DNA of 64,000 nt, taken from contig NZ_NQVN01000001.1 in the NCBI RefSeq assembly GCF_002770725.1, positions 372,001 through 436,000 of the forward strand, read 5' to 3'. A program made the position numbers and the translations under genes. The notes under the pieces are model-generated. The model searched no databases, was not told where the DNA came from, and was given only the letters and a program-made list of their open reading frames with translations. This document shows, piece by piece, positions 55,071 to 64,000 of this stretch; positions within the stretch are counted from its first letter, which is position 1; each line of letters starts with the position of its first letter. The stretch comes from Pleomorphomonas carboxyditropha. GTDB lineage: Bacteria; Pseudomonadota; Alphaproteobacteria; Rhizobiales; Pleomorphomonadaceae.

Positions 55071-56219
55071 ATGAAAATCGTCATAGCCCCAGATTCCTTC
55101 AAGGAAAGCCTGTCGGCACTGGAAGTCGCCAGCAACATCCGCGCCGGCTTTCGCGAGATCTTCCCGGATGCCGACTATGTCGTCCTGCCGGTCGCCGACG
55201 GCGGCGAGGGCACGGTCGAGGCCATGGTCGCCGCCACGAGCGGCTCCGTCGTCAGCCTTGCCGTGTCGGGTCCGCTCGGCAAACCGGTCGACGCCTTCCT
55301 CGGGCTGACCGGCGACGGCAGGACGGCGATCATCGAGATGGCCGCCGCCAGCGGCCTGATGCTGGTGCCGCCGGAGGCGCGCGATCCGCTGATCACCACC
55401 ACCTTCGGCGTCGGCGAACTGATCCGGGCGGCGCTCGACAGGGGCGCCCGCCACTTCATCGTCGGCATCGGCGGCAGCGCCACCAACGACGGCGGCGCCG
55501 GCATGCTGCAGGCGCTGGGCGTGCGTCTGCTGGATGCCGACGGCAAGCCCATCGGCCCCGGCGGCGGCGAACTCGGCCGTCTGGCGAGCATCGACGTGTC
55601 CGGCCTCGATCCGCGCCTCGCCGACTGCCGCGTCGAGGTGGCCTGCGATGTCGACAATCCGCTGATCGGCCCGCGCGGCGCCTCCGCCGTGTTCGGCCCG
55701 CAGAAGGGGGCGACGCCGGACAAGGTGGCGCTTCTCGACGCCAACCTCGGCCACTACGCCGCCGTCATAAAGGCCGTGCTCGGCGCCGACGTGGCGCATT
55801 TGCCCGGCGCCGGCGCGGCGGGTGGCCTCGGCGCCGGCTTCAAGGCGTTTCTCGGCGCCGATCTGAAGCCGGGTTCGGAGATCGTCACCACGGCGGTGGG
55901 GCTCGACGCGGTGGTGGCGGATGCCGATCTGGTCATCACCGGCGAGGGACGCATCGACGGCCAGACCATTTACGGCAAGACGCCGATCGGCGTCGCCACG
56001 GTGGCAAAGCGCCACGGCAAGCCGGTGATCGGCATCGCCGGAAGTCTGGGCGCCGATTCCGAGGCCGTCTTCGATCATGGGATCGACGCCGTGTTCGGCG
56101 TGCTGCCGCGCGCCTGTTCGCTGGCCGAGGCCTTCGCCGAGGCGAGCGACAACCTGCGCGTCACGGCGCGCAACGTGGCCGCCACGCTGAAGCTCGGCGG
56201 TTTCGGCCGGCAGGCGTAG
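55071..56219 (+). CDS. garK: Glycerate 2-kinase (class I)
   Basis: A 382-aa enzyme of the GarK/GlxK family that phosphorylates D-glycerate to 2-phosphoglycerate. The typical opening [16 protein letters not shown], the loop [12 protein letters not shown], the long [19 protein letters not shown] block and [23 protein letters not shown] are all present. ATG 55071 is chosen as it matches the family start and has GAGGA upstream. It ends galactarate/glucarate breakdown in E. coli, together with CdaR regulation, which fits the neighbours. Confidence 0.94.
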   Translation: MKIVIAPDSFKESLSALEVASNIRAGFREIFPDADYVVLPVADGGEGTVEAMVAATSGSVVSLAVSGPLGKPVDAFLGLTGDGRTAIIEMAAASGLMLVPPEARDPLITTTFGVGELIRAALDRGARHFIVGIGGSATNDGGAGMLQALGVRLLDADGKPIGPGGGELGRLASIDVSGLDPRLADCRVEVACDVDNPLIGPRGASAVFGPQKGATPDKVALLDANLGHYAAVIKAVLGADVAHLPGAGAAGGLGAGFKAFLGADLKPGSEIVTTAVGLDAVVADADLVITGEGRIDGQTIYGKTPIGVATVAKRHGKPVIGIAGSLGADSEAVFDHGIDAVFGVLPRACSLAEAFAEASDNLRVTARNVAATLKLGGFGRQA

Positions 56220-56289
56220 CGGCCCGGCGAACGTCTGGCGCAGATCCGTAACGGCCGTAGTATGATGGTCGTCCGCATCACCGGAGACG

Positions 56290-57483
56290 TTGGCCTTGGA
56301 TCGCGCGTCGCAGACCTTCACCCTGCTGCACATGGATGCCGCTCTGGCGCAGTCGATCGTCGAGCGCTCCATGCAGATCATCGACTGCAACGTCAACGTG
56401 ATGGATGCCCGCGGCATCATCATCGCCAGCGGCGACCGCAGCCGCATCGGCACGATGCACCAGGGGGCCTTGCTCGTCCTCGACAAGCAGGACGCCGTCG
56501 AGATCGACGGCGAGATGGCCAAGCGCCTCAACGGCGTCAAGCCGGGCGTCAACCTGCCGCTGCGCAGCCAGAACAATATCGTCGGCTGCATCGGGCTTAC
56601 CGGCGAGCCGGGCGACGTGTCGCGGTTCGCCGAGCTGGTCCGCCTGGCGGCCGAAACCATGCTCGAGCAGGCGCGCCTGATGCAGTTGCTGGCCCGCGAC
56701 GCCCGGCTTCGCGAAACGCTGGTTCACAGCCTGCTTCGCGGCGAGGACATCACGCCGTGGCTGCGCAACTGGGCCGAACGGCTGGGGCTCGATCTCGGCA
56801 TGCCGCGCGTGGTGGCGGTCATCGAGGTGACGACGCGCGGCGCCGATGCGAAGACCATCGTCGCCGAGCTCGAACGGCTGCACGGCCTGCTCAACTTGCC
56901 GTCGCACCGCAATCTGGTGGCGACGATCTCGCTCAACGAGATCGTCGTCCTGAAGCCGGCGCTCGACGGCCAGGGCAAGTGGGATCTCCATGTGCACCGC
57001 CAGCGCATCGAGAAGCTGCTGTCGCGCATGAACGAGGAAACGAGGCTGGGCTTGCGCATCGCGCTCGGCCGCTATTTCCCGGGCGAGCAGAACATCCCGA
57101 GGTCCTACCAACTGGCCAAGGCGACGCTGGCGGTCGGCAAGCGGCGCTGGCCGGAGCGCGCGGTGTTTCTCTACGACGACCTGCGCCTGCCGGTGATGCT
57201 CGACGCGCTGGGGCAGAACTGGCTGATCGACGACATCGGCTCGCCGATCGACGCGCTGGCGGAGGCCGACCGAAGCGGCCAGCTTCTGACCACGCTCAAC
57301 ACCTGGTTCGACCAGAACATGCACATGGGCAGAACGGCCGAGGCGCTGGGCATTCACCGCAACACGCTCGAATACCGGATGCGCCGCATTCGCGACCTCA
57401 CCAGGGTCGAGATGTCCTCGGTCGAGGAATGCTTCGGCCTCTACCTCGGCTGCATTTCCAGAAAATGGCGCGGCGGATCGTGA
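56290..57483 (+). CDS. cdaR: CdaR-family sugar-diacid regulator
   Basis: A 397-aa regulator with an N-terminal diacid-recognition domain (LAQSIVERSMQIIDCNVNVMDARGIIIASGD) and a C-terminal PucR-type helix-turn-helix (TAEALGIHRNTLEYRMRRIRDLTRV). It matches E. coli CdaR in many blocks, including QGALLVL, GVNLPLRSQNNIVGCIGLTGEP and SYQLAKATLAVGKRR. CdaR activates galactarate, glucarate and glycerate genes. The TTG at 56290, with GGAG five bases upstream, is the longest supported start; ATG 56332 is an alternative. It lies 70 bases after garK. Confidence 0.9.
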   Translation: MALDRASQTFTLLHMDAALAQSIVERSMQIIDCNVNVMDARGIIIASGDRSRIGTMHQGALLVLDKQDAVEIDGEMAKRLNGVKPGVNLPLRSQNNIVGCIGLTGEPGDVSRFAELVRLAAETMLEQARLMQLLARDARLRETLVHSLLRGEDITPWLRNWAERLGLDLGMPRVVAVIEVTTRGADAKTIVAELERLHGLLNLPSHRNLVATISLNEIVVLKPALDGQGKWDLHVHRQRIEKLLSRMNEETRLGLRIALGRYFPGEQNIPRSYQLAKATLAVGKRRWPERAVFLYDDLRLPVMLDALGQNWLIDDIGSPIDALAEADRSGQLLTTLNTWFDQNMHMGRTAEALGIHRNTLEYRMRRIRDLTRVEMSSVEECFGLYLGCISRKWRGGS

Positions 57484-57649
57484 GGGGGAGAGGCGAAACG
57501 GGAAAAAGATTGCCTCTTGCCCACCTCTCGCGCAACAAAAGCACGGTCTCCGGACTTTTCCCCGGAAGACCGTCCGACTATCATGTGTCATACCTCACGG
57601 AGGCACGGCCGGTTTCCGGTGAGGCCGGGCCGGTTTCTTTTGCGCAAGG

Positions 57650-58486
57650 ATGTCGTCGTTGTCCGCAAGTCTTCAATCCGTGAGCCGTCCGCTCGACGCC
57701 CTCGACCCGGTGTGGGCGCGCGTCCGGCGGGAAGCCTCGGCCATCGTCGAGAACGAGCCGGCGCTGGGTGGCTTCATGCACCTCACCGTGCTCGACCACG
57801 TCCGCCTCGAGGACGCGGTCATCCAGCGCGTGGCCGACCGGCTCGGCAACACCACCGTGCTCTCGGCGATGATCGCCCAGGCCTTCCGCGAGGCGGTGGC
57901 CGACGATGCCGATATCGCCGCCGCCTTCCGCTCGGACATCGTCGCCTTCGAGGACCGCGACCCGGCCTGCGACCGGTTCATCGAGCCGCTGCTCTACTTC
58001 AAGGGCTACCACGCCATCGAGGCGCACCGGCTCGCCCACTGGCTGTGGAACCATGGCCGGCGCGACCTGGCGCTCTACCTGCAGAGCCGGTCGTCGGAGG
58101 TGTTCCAGGTCGACATCAATCCCGGCGCGCATCTCGGGCGCGGCCTGTTCTTCGACCACGCCACCGGCATCGTCATCGGCGAGACGGCGGTGGTGGAGGA
58201 CGACGTGTCGCTGCTCCAGAACGTCACGCTCGGCGGCACCGGCAAGGAGACCGGCGACCGCCATCCCAAGATCCGCCACGGCGTGATGATCGGCGCCGGA
58301 TCGAAGATCCTCGGCAACATCGAGGTGGGCGCCTGCTCGCGCGTCGCGGCCGGTTCGGTGGTGCTGAAGCCGGTGCCGCGCGGCACCACGGTGGCCGGCG
58401 TGCCGGCGCGGGTGATCGGCGAAGCCGGCTGCAGCGATCCCTCCCATTCCATGGAGCAGCGCCTGCCGGAGGGCGGCGAGGGCTGA
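57650..58486 (+). CDS. cysE: Serine O-acetyltransferase
   Basis: A 278-aa enzyme that makes O-acetylserine for cysteine synthesis. An N-terminal helical domain (residues 20-150; ALGGFMHLTVLDHVRLEDAV) is followed by a left-handed beta-helix of hexapeptide repeats: DINPGAHLGRGLFFDHATGIVIGETAVVEDDVSLLQNVTLGGTGKETGDRHPKI, where the catalytic His-Asp region FFDHATG is intact. The C-terminal tail, which normally carries feedback inhibition by cysteine, is present. Hairpin-forming sequence (57594-57625 region) before the gene may end the cdaR transcript. Confidence 0.94.
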   Translation: MSSLSASLQSVSRPLDALDPVWARVRREASAIVENEPALGGFMHLTVLDHVRLEDAVIQRVADRLGNTTVLSAMIAQAFREAVADDADIAAAFRSDIVAFEDRDPACDRFIEPLLYFKGYHAIEAHRLAHWLWNHGRRDLALYLQSRSSEVFQVDINPGAHLGRGLFFDHATGIVIGETAVVEDDVSLLQNVTLGGTGKETGDRHPKIRHGVMIGAGSKILGNIEVGACSRVAAGSVVLKPVPRGTTVAGVPARVIGEAGCSDPSHSMEQRLPEGGEG

Positions 58487-58640
58487 GAAAGAGCGGGGGA
58501 ACCATGCAACCGGCCCGCCATTCGTGGGTTTCCTTGCCAGCCTGTCCGTGCCAGAACACGCCGACGCCGGCGACTCGTCGCCGTCCGGTTCGCCGCTCCC
58601 GCCGCGAGCGATCGCCGGCCTTCAGACTGGAGAAGCCAAC

Positions 58641-58853
58641 TTGACCAAAGACGAAATCGCCCGCATCGAGAAATTCCTGCGCAAGACGCTGCAGTCGCCG
58701 ACCATCAGCGTGCGGGTCCGGCCGCGCAAGACCGACTCGGCCGAGGTCTACGTCGGCGAGGAGTTCATCGGCGTCGTCTACGAGGACGACGAGGACGACG
58801 ACAAGTCGTTCAATTTCCAGATGGCCATTCTCGCCGAGGATATCGCCGGCTGA
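58641..58853 (+). CDS. DUF3126 family protein
   Basis: A 70-aa protein matching the small DUF3126 family of Hyphomicrobiales: TKDEIARIEKFLRKTLQSP..., VRPRKTDSAEVYVGEEFIGVVYEDDEDDDKSFNFQMAILAEDI. It is acidic and cytoplasmic, with no known role. It usually lies directly after cysE, as here. The start is TTG 58641 with GGAGAA seven bases upstream. Confidence 0.87.
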   Translation: MTKDEIARIEKFLRKTLQSPTISVRVRPRKTDSAEVYVGEEFIGVVYEDDEDDDKSFNFQMAILAEDIAG

Positions 58854-58881
58854 TCCGGCCGGCACGCGCATCGCGCCATCC

Positions 58882-58927
58882 AGAGCGTTCCGTGTTGCGA
58901 AAGAGCACGGAGCGCTCTGCTTTTTTT
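58882..58927 (+). terminator. Rho-independent terminator of the cysE operon
   Basis: Arms AGAGCGTTCCGTG and CACGGAGCGCTCT pair at 12 of 13 positions and are followed by GC and seven T residues. Confidence 0.88.
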
Positions 58928-58939
58928 GGGCGGGGTGCT

Positions 58940-59692
58940 TTAGGCGGTGACGCCGAAGGACAGCAGCAGCACGCGGACGCCGCTCTTGATGCCGGCCCAG
59001 TCGGCGAGCAGGCCCTTGCGGAAGCGGATCTGCACCGACAGGTCGGCGCCGGCGTGAATCTCGGTCAGGCAGGAGGCGGGGTATTCGCTGTCGTCCGGCG
59101 CCGTGCAATGGGTGGTGAACGGATTGGTCGAGCCCGCCTCGAAGAACACTTCCTCGCCGCTGAGCCCCGACTCCTCGGACATGCGGTGGCCGACGAGACC
59201 GGCCGGCGCCGGGATGGTCCCTTCCTCGAAGAAGTGCTGGTAGACGTTGATCAGCCGGCCGACGCTGTCGGTCGGCGTGTCGCGCGTGCGGATCGTCAGG
59301 TAGACGACCGGCGCGTTGGCGCCGAGGTCGAGGAAATCCTTGCGGAAGTCGCGCGCATAGCCGGCCATTTCCGGGAAATGGACGGCAAGGTCGATGCGCT
59401 CGTGCGGGCCGACGTTCCTCTGGTCGGCGAAGCGGAACATGTTGGCCGGGATCACCAGCCGTTGCCGGCCGATGAACAGCGCCGTCGGCGTGGGGTCGGT
59501 CGAGCGGCCGTCCCGGCTGTCGAAATTGCCGGAGAGGCTGACGAGGATGTTCACCAGCATCACGCCGCCGGCCAGCAGGAACGTGGTGAGGACGGCGCGC
59601 AGGAACCAGGCGGCCGCGCTGGTGCGGCGGCGGGCCGGGCGTCGAACCGGACGAAGCAGGCTTTCGTCGGAATATGCCGCGTAGTGGGTCAC
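58940..59692 (-). CDS. Single-pass membrane protein of unknown function
   Basis: A 250-aa protein. A basic segment (RPVRRPARRR) is followed by one membrane helix (about residues 30-52, FLRAVLTTFLLAGGVMLVNIL) and a large C-terminal domain that probably faces the periplasm. The domain contains LFIGRQRLVIPANMFRF and AVHFPEMAGYARDFRKDF, typical of a conserved but unnamed rhizobial family. The reading frame extends 147 bases further upstream, but GTG 59692 has a good GGGAGG site and gives a sensible N-terminus. I do not recognise a function. Confidence 0.72.
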   Translation of the reverse strand: MTHYAAYSDESLLRPVRRPARRRTSAAAWFLRAVLTTFLLAGGVMLVNILVSLSGNFDSRDGRSTDPTPTALFIGRQRLVIPANMFRFADQRNVGPHERIDLAVHFPEMAGYARDFRKDFLDLGANAPVVYLTIRTRDTPTDSVGRLINVYQHFFEEGTIPAPAGLVGHRMSEESGLSGEEVFFEAGSTNPFTTHCTAPDDSEYPASCLTEIHAGADLSVQIRFRKGLLADWAGIKSGVRVLLLSFGVTA

Positions 59693-59879
59693 GACCGCCT
59701 CCCGAATTGAGACAGGAGCCCCGAACCGCCACCCTCGGCCGTCCCGGGACACCGCCGAACCCCGCCAGTTTCGTCTTCCGGCCCGCTCCGCATCGTCGCG
59801 GCCCGCGCCTTGCCACGTCCCTGGCAGGTCCGTGCTCATTGTTTCATTTCGGATCAGGGTTAAGGCGGGGTTAACGGCA

Positions 59880-60209
59880 ATGAATGTCGAGATTCTGGTG
59901 ACGTGTTTTTCGATCGCTCTGGGCTTCGTCCTGGCGGGCCTCCTGTCGTCGCTCTACCAGCTCGTGACCTCGAGGCCGGCCCGCTTCGAGATGCAGGCGG
60001 AGACGATCCTGCTGGGCATCGCGCAGACTTTTCTCATCATGTTCGCCGGCCCGGCCATCCTGATGCGCAACGCCATCCGCGGCCGGCGGATCGAGCACCG
60101 CAATCTCGGCTGGCTGGTGGCCTCGACGGCGATCGCCGGCGCGTGGAGCCTCTGCTCGGGCGTGATGCTGCTGCCGTTCTTCGTCGTGGTCGCCCAGTCG
60201 ATCGGCTGA
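59880..60209 (+). CDS. Small multi-pass membrane protein (possibly DUF6949)
   Basis: A 109-aa protein with three or more hydrophobic helices (residues 4-26, 42-62 and 77-100) and a basic loop IRGRRIEHRNLGW. It resembles the short Hyphomicrobiales membrane proteins placed in DUF6949, though I am unsure of the number. The function is unknown. It is divergent from the gene at 58940-59692 with 187 bases between. Confidence 0.75.
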   Translation: MNVEILVTCFSIALGFVLAGLLSSLYQLVTSRPARFEMQAETILLGIAQTFLIMFAGPAILMRNAIRGRRIEHRNLGWLVASTAIAGAWSLCSGVMLLPFFVVVAQSIG

Positions 60210-60402
60210 GCCGGACGGCTTGCCCTTCGGCCGATGCCGTCCGCCGGGCGTCGTGCCGGGGAAACTCTTGTCGAAGAAAGACTTCTGAAACGCTTCGCCC
60301 CTAGAATTGCTCTTCATGCTTGTGGGCGGGACGTGGGCACATGTCGCGGTTCGGCTGGGAAGGGGCAGGGACGAAAGGCACGCGCCGCCGTGAGGTGGCG
60401 GC

Positions 60403-62451
60403 ATGAACCTTCTCGCCTTTCTGCGTTTCCGCAAGGCCGACCTGCTGCGGCGGCTGGCCAACCTGCTGCCGATCCTGTTCACCGTCGTCCTGCTGATCTT
60501 CGCCGAGAATTCCGCCCTCGAGGCCTACCGCACCTTCCAGCGCATCGAGGCCTCGAACGCCAGCGAGGCCATGCAGGCCGGCCGCGACATCGGCGATCAG
60601 GCCAAGCTGGTCGAGATGTCCCGCCGCAAGCTCGGCAATCGGCTGATCCTCGGCTTCACGGCCCAGGACGCCGGCGATATCCGCGACGCGCTCCAGCGGC
60701 TGCTCGCCACCATCGAGCGCGCCCGCCCGTCGTTCATCATGCCCGGCGACGCGGCGCTGATCGCCCAGATCGACAGTATCGCCGAGCTGGCCTCGGGGCT
60801 GGGCGTCGCCTTCGCGAGCGTCGGTCCCGACGATACGGCCGTCCTCAATGCGCTCGACGGCGATCTGAGGCGCCTGTCGGAAAAATTCCGCCTGCTTCAG
60901 GAGAACATGACCGAGCAGGGCACGCGCTATATCGCGCTGCAGGGCGAAACCCTGTCGGCGAGCTATTCGGCCATGCTGAAGCTCTCCATCGCCCTGGTCG
61001 GCGCCATCGTGTCGATGCTGGCGCTGCTGGTGCTCAACCGCCGCGCCACCTGGCAGGCCAACTATCGCGCCGACCACGACGTGACCACCGGCGTGCTCAA
61101 CCGCCGGGCCTTCGAGCGCTGGATCGAGGGCATCCACTTCGATCCCCAGGCCTCCAAGGCGGTGATGGTGTTCGATCTCGACAATTTCAAGGAGGTCAAC
61201 GACGAGCTGGGCCACATGGCCGGCGACCACGTGCTCAAGGCGTTCGTCGGCAATCTGGTCGCCTCCTTCGGCCAGGATGCCCTGGTGGTGCGCTGGGGCG
61301 GCGACGAGTTCGTGGTGGTCGTTTCCACCGACGGCTTCGTCGAGGCCGGCGCGGTGACGCTGCTGCGCGCCTCGTTTGCCCGCCTGCAATCGATCGTGCG
61401 CTTCGGCGATACCGACATCGACATCCGCTGCTCCGGCGGCGCGGCCGTCTGGCCGTCCGACAGCCGGGATTTTCACGAGGTGCTGCAGCTCGCCGACCTC
61501 GCGCTCTACAAGGCGAAGTCGCGCGGCAAGTCGCGCCTCCAGTTCTACGACGCCGACATCCTCAACGAGCGCCACAAAGTGCTGGCGCTGCGGGAGCGGC
61601 TGCGGGCGGCGCTGCGCGACGGCGAACTCAGCCTCTACTGGCAGCCGCAGGTCGACGTGGAGCGCGGCTACATCCCGTCGGCGGAGGCGCTGATCCGCTG
61701 GACGGACCGGGAGAGCGGCGAGCTGATCCCGCCGGGCGAGTTCATTCCGGCCGCCGAGGCGTCCGACCTGATCATCGAAATCGACAATTTCGTCATCGAG
61801 GAGGCGGTTCGCACCGCCGCCAGGTGGGCGACCATCTGGCAATACCCGCCGATCGTCGCCGTCAACGTCTCGGCGGTGCATTTCCAGCGGCGCGAATTCG
61901 TCGGCCAGGTGCGCGATATCCTGCGCCGCCACAACGTCAGCCCCGACCAGCTCGAGCTGGAGATCACCGAGGGCGTCATCCTCGGCAACAACATCGAGGT
62001 GACGCGCAATCTCAAGGGGCTCGAGGCGCTCGGCGTGCATATCGCCCTCGACGACTTCGGAACCGGCTACTCCAACATCGCCTATCTGTCGCAATTGAAG
62101 CCCGACCGGCTGAAGATCGACCAGACCTTCATCGCCTCGCTGTCGGGCAGCCACCAGATGGAATCGCTGGTGTCGGCGATCATCGGCATCGGCAAGGCGA
62201 TCAACTGCGAGGTGGTGGCCGAGGGCGTCGAGACGGCCGACCAGCTCGATCTGGTGCGGCGCCTGGGCTGCTGCCTGGTGCAGGGCTATCATTTCGCGAG
62301 GCCGATGCCCGACGCGGAATTCCAGGCCTGGCGCGACGCCAATTATCCGGACGCCGCGGCGTCGGTGAAGCACCTCCGCCGGCTCGGCGACCGGCTGGCG
62401 AGTGCCATTGGCGGCGACGCCGGCCGGGGGCGCGACCGCGAGACGCCGTAG
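60403..62451 (+). CDS. GGDEF-EAL cyclic-di-GMP enzyme
   Basis: A 682-aa membrane protein. The N-terminal helix (about residues 22-38) and a second near residue 195-215 enclose a periplasmic sensory domain of about 150 residues. The GGDEF motif (G299-G300-D301-E302-F303) is intact, as is the EAL motif (E428-A429-L430), with LDDFGTGYSN and EGVETADQ supplying the other phosphodiesterase metal residues. It could therefore make or degrade c-di-GMP; net activity cannot be told. GAGGTGGCGGC precedes the ATG. A gap of 193 bases separates it from the previous gene. Confidence 0.92.
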   Translation: MNLLAFLRFRKADLLRRLANLLPILFTVVLLIFAENSALEAYRTFQRIEASNASEAMQAGRDIGDQAKLVEMSRRKLGNRLILGFTAQDAGDIRDALQRLLATIERARPSFIMPGDAALIAQIDSIAELASGLGVAFASVGPDDTAVLNALDGDLRRLSEKFRLLQENMTEQGTRYIALQGETLSASYSAMLKLSIALVGAIVSMLALLVLNRRATWQANYRADHDVTTGVLNRRAFERWIEGIHFDPQASKAVMVFDLDNFKEVNDELGHMAGDHVLKAFVGNLVASFGQDALVVRWGGDEFVVVVSTDGFVEAGAVTLLRASFARLQSIVRFGDTDIDIRCSGGAAVWPSDSRDFHEVLQLADLALYKAKSRGKSRLQFYDADILNERHKVLALRERLRAALRDGELSLYWQPQVDVERGYIPSAEALIRWTDRESGELIPPGEFIPAAEASDLIIEIDNFVIEEAVRTAARWATIWQYPPIVAVNVSAVHFQRREFVGQVRDILRRHNVSPDQLELEITEGVILGNNIEVTRNLKGLEALGVHIALDDFGTGYSNIAYLSQLKPDRLKIDQTFIASLSGSHQMESLVSAIIGIGKAINCEVVAEGVETADQLDLVRRLGCCLVQGYHFARPMPDAEFQAWRDANYPDAAASVKHLRRLGDRLASAIGGDAGRGRDRETP

Positions 62452-62571
62452 GTCAGGGACCCCCTTTTAGGCTGCTCGGTTCACGGTCCGCCGCTGATCG
62501 GGCTTGGTGGCGGCACGGACGGGCGTTATGTATGCGCCAACCCATCCGTCAACATCCGAGGGGAGCGCGCC

Positions 62572-62922
62572 ATGGCCGTCTGGCCCACCGAAATCCGTCT
62601 TTCCGCCGACAAGCGTTCGCTGGCCGTCTCCTTCGAGGACGGCCAGTCCTTCTCCATTCCGGCCGAACTGTTGAGGGTAAACTCCCCTTCGGCCGAGGTT
62701 CAGGGGCATGCCCCGAGCCAGCGCATAACGGTGGCCGGCAAGCAGAATGTCAGAATCACCGCCGTCGAGCCGGTCGGGTCCTATGCCGTCCGCCTGGTGT
62801 TCGACGACGGCCACGACAGCGGCCTCTACACCTGGACCATCCTCTACGAGACCGGCCGCGACCAGGAGGCGCTGTTCGCCGCCTATGTCGCCGAACTGAA
62901 GGCCAAGGGCCTGTCGCGCTGA
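62572..62922 (+). CDS. DUF971 (GBBH-like N-terminal) domain protein
   Basis: A 116-aa protein of the DUF971 family, which resembles the N-terminal zinc-binding domain of gamma-butyrobetaine hydroxylase. PTEIRLSADKRSLAVSFEDGQSFSIPAELLRVNSPSAEVQGH and YAVRLVFDDGHDSGLYTW match the family. Some relatives are linked to Fe-S cluster work near ApbC/Mrp; here there is no such neighbour. GAGGGGAG lies ahead of the ATG. Confidence 0.91.
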   Translation: MAVWPTEIRLSADKRSLAVSFEDGQSFSIPAELLRVNSPSAEVQGHAPSQRITVAGKQNVRITAVEPVGSYAVRLVFDDGHDSGLYTWTILYETGRDQEALFAAYVAELKAKGLSR

Positions 62923-62943
62923 CCCGGCGAGGCGGACGCGAAA

Positions 62944-62971
62944 ACGCCGCCGCGGCCGGCCGCGGCGGCGT
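62944..62971. terminator. Bidirectional GC-rich terminator
   Basis: Twelve-base perfect arms (62944-62955 and 62960-62971) around CCGG lie between the convergent DUF971 and L,D-transpeptidase genes. An AAAA tract flanks one side and TCCT the other. Confidence 0.75.
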
Positions 62972-62986
62972 CCTGATGTCCTAGGC

Positions 62987-63586
62987 TCAGTGGACGACGA
63001 CGACCTTGGTGCCGACGCCGACGCGCTCGTAGAGGTCGGCGACGTCGTCGTTGGTCATGCGGATGCAGCCCGACGACACCGCCTGGCCGATGGTCCACGG
63101 CTCGGCCGTGCCGTGGATGCGGTAGATGGTCGAGCCGATGTACATGGCGCGGGCGCCGAGCGGATTGTCGGGGCCGCCGGGCATGAAATAGGGCAGCTTG
63201 GGCTGGCGCTTGCGCATGGCCGGCGGCGGCGTCCAGCCGGGCCACTCGGCCTTGCGGGTGATGTGATGCGTGCCCTGCCAGGTGAAACCGGGGCGGCCGA
63301 CGCCGATGCCGTATTTCAGCGCCTTGCCGTCGCCGACCACGTAATAAAGGCGGCGTTCGCCGGTGTTGACGATGATCGTGCCGTTGCCGTAGGGGCCGGC
63401 ATAATCGATCATCTCCTTCTTGATCGGGCTTTCCATCGGGCGCGCAGTCCGGCGCACGATGGTCTGGAAGCTGCTGGAGGCAGGATCCCAGAAGCGAACG
63501 GTTTCCTCTTCGGCACGGGCGGTGCCCGTGTGGAGCGACGCGGCCACCGTGGCGACCGCCGCAAGGAGAAGCATCTTTCTCATCAT
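62987..63586 (-). CDS. L,D-transpeptidase (YkuD domain)
   Basis: A 199-aa exported enzyme that cross-links peptidoglycan or attaches proteins to it. Signal peptide MMRKMLLLAAVATVAASLHTGTARA, then the YkuD domain. The catalytic motif is intact: H158-G-T-x11-S-x-G-C174-I-R-M. The segment PLGARAMYIGSTIYRIHGT is typical. Two adjacent ATGs exist at 63586 and 63583; an upstream extension of the frame has no signal-peptide character. Confidence 0.93.
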   Translation of the reverse strand: MMRKMLLLAAVATVAASLHTGTARAEEETVRFWDPASSSFQTIVRRTARPMESPIKKEMIDYAGPYGNGTIIVNTGERRLYYVVGDGKALKYGIGVGRPGFTWQGTHHITRKAEWPGWTPPPAMRKRQPKLPYFMPGGPDNPLGARAMYIGSTIYRIHGTAEPWTIGQAVSSGCIRMTNDDVADLYERVGVGTKVVVVH

Positions 63587-63822
63587 CGTGAAAGAACCGG
63601 AATCCGAAAGGTTTGAGGGGACGCGACACATCCGAAGTTCGACTCGGGGTATCGCGTCGAATGCGAAACTGACGAAGGACGATGCAGAGTGCATCGCCGA
63701 CCTTCAAGCGCTTATACGCGAAACCCCGGTATCGGTTCCACCTTCTCGCCGCTTTGTTGCCACAATGCAACGGTCGCGCTCAGGTTTTGGAAACCGCCGG
63801 ATACGCCTCGTTCGGTGCGCCG

Positions 63823-64000
63823 TCACACCGTGAGTTGCTGGCCGAGCTCGACCACCCGGTTGGAGGGCAGGCGGTAGAAATCGGTGGCGTTGGCCGCCAT
63901 GCGCGTCAGCGAGATGAACAGGCGGTTCTGCCACATCGGCATCGGCGACTGCGGGCTCGGCTTGAAGGAGCGGCGGTTGAGGAAGAAGGAGGTCGCCATG
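63823..64000 (-). CDS. kup: Low-affinity potassium transporter Kup, C-terminal end (partial)
   Basis: The last 59 residues of a protein that continues beyond the window. The segment [14 protein letters not shown], then [39 protein letters not shown], is the conserved C-terminus of Kup-type potassium/proton symporters (F-x-L-x-R, W-x-x-x-L-F, M-x-x-N-A-x-x-x-x-x-x-F-x-L-P-x-x-R-V-V-E-L-G). The stop codon is at 63823. The membrane part is outside the window. The gap of 236 bases to the L,D-transpeptidase gene holds no gene. Confidence 0.85.
   Translation of the reverse strand, partial: MATSFFLNRRSFKPSPQSPMPMWQNRLFISLTRMAANATDFYRLPSNRVVELGQQLTV

Noticed and set aside
57484-57649. Riboswitch upstream of cysE
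   Set aside because: The sequence shows simple GC hairpins, consistent with termination after cdaR; I could not match a known aptamer core.
60301-62373. 690-codon minus-strand open frame opposite the GGDEF-EAL gene
   Set aside because: No domain in the translation; the opposite strand has intact GGDEF and EAL motifs.

Overview
This 64 kb window is a high-GC, gene-dense piece of an alphaproteobacterial chromosome. It fits Hyphomicrobiales (rhizobia and relatives) because of the mprF/lpiA-acvB pair, the short DUF1178 and DUF3126 proteins, the ATP-grasp/alpha-E/transglutaminase trio, the YkuD L,D-transpeptidase and the abundance of sugar ABC operons. A family such as Pleomorphomonadaceae is possible, but I cannot place it from sequence alone. 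I see no phage, insertion sequence, CRISPR array, rRNA or tRNA.

Layout. 0-9.5 kb is housekeeping: lysyl-phosphatidylglycerol synthase plus its AcvB partner, sfsA, map, a DUF1178 protein, a DUF4139 protein, a MazG-like enzyme and radC. 9.6-13.1 kb is one 1144-residue protein joining an Upf1-like SF1 helicase to a C-terminal phospholipase-D-type nuclease, the architecture of single-gene (type II) Mokosh-like phage defence. 13.2-23.6 kb is an L-ascorbate / 2,3-diketo-L-gulonate catabolic operon related to the E. coli yia-sgb genes: yiaJ repressor, yiaL-like, yiaK, a CUT2-type ABC transporter replacing the TRAP transporter, an SMP-30 lactonase, lyxK, ulaD-like and ulaE-like. A sigma70-like promoter with a palindromic operator lies between yiaJ and the operon.

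24-34.6 kb is a uronate-oligosaccharide locus: uxaC, two permeases, a binding protein, a six-hairpin glycosidase-like protein and a ROK kinase on the minus strand, and a ROK repressor and the transporter ATPase on the plus strand. Both transcription units carry the same 17-bp operator-like palindrome. 34.8-39.1 kb holds a PRC-barrel protein and the ATP-grasp / alpha-E / transglutaminase trio, whose transglutaminase has lost its catalytic Cys and His. A 158-bp palindromic intergenic element follows. 39.5-47.3 kb is a GH2 beta-glycosidase locus with its own ABC transporter and LacI regulator.

47.5-52.7 kb holds an EamA protein, a glutathione S-transferase, cysQ, an AGE-family epimerase and an acyl-ACP synthetase-like ligase. 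About 970 bases without a convincing gene follow. 53.6-57.5 kb is a sugar-acid module (MFS transporter, glycerate kinase, CdaR). The end of the window has cysE, DUF3126, two small membrane proteins, a GGDEF-EAL protein, a DUF971 protein, an L,D-transpeptidase and the 3' end of a kup potassium transporter. Overall the window describes a plant- or soil-associated lifestyle that scavenges plant-derived sugars and sugar acids.
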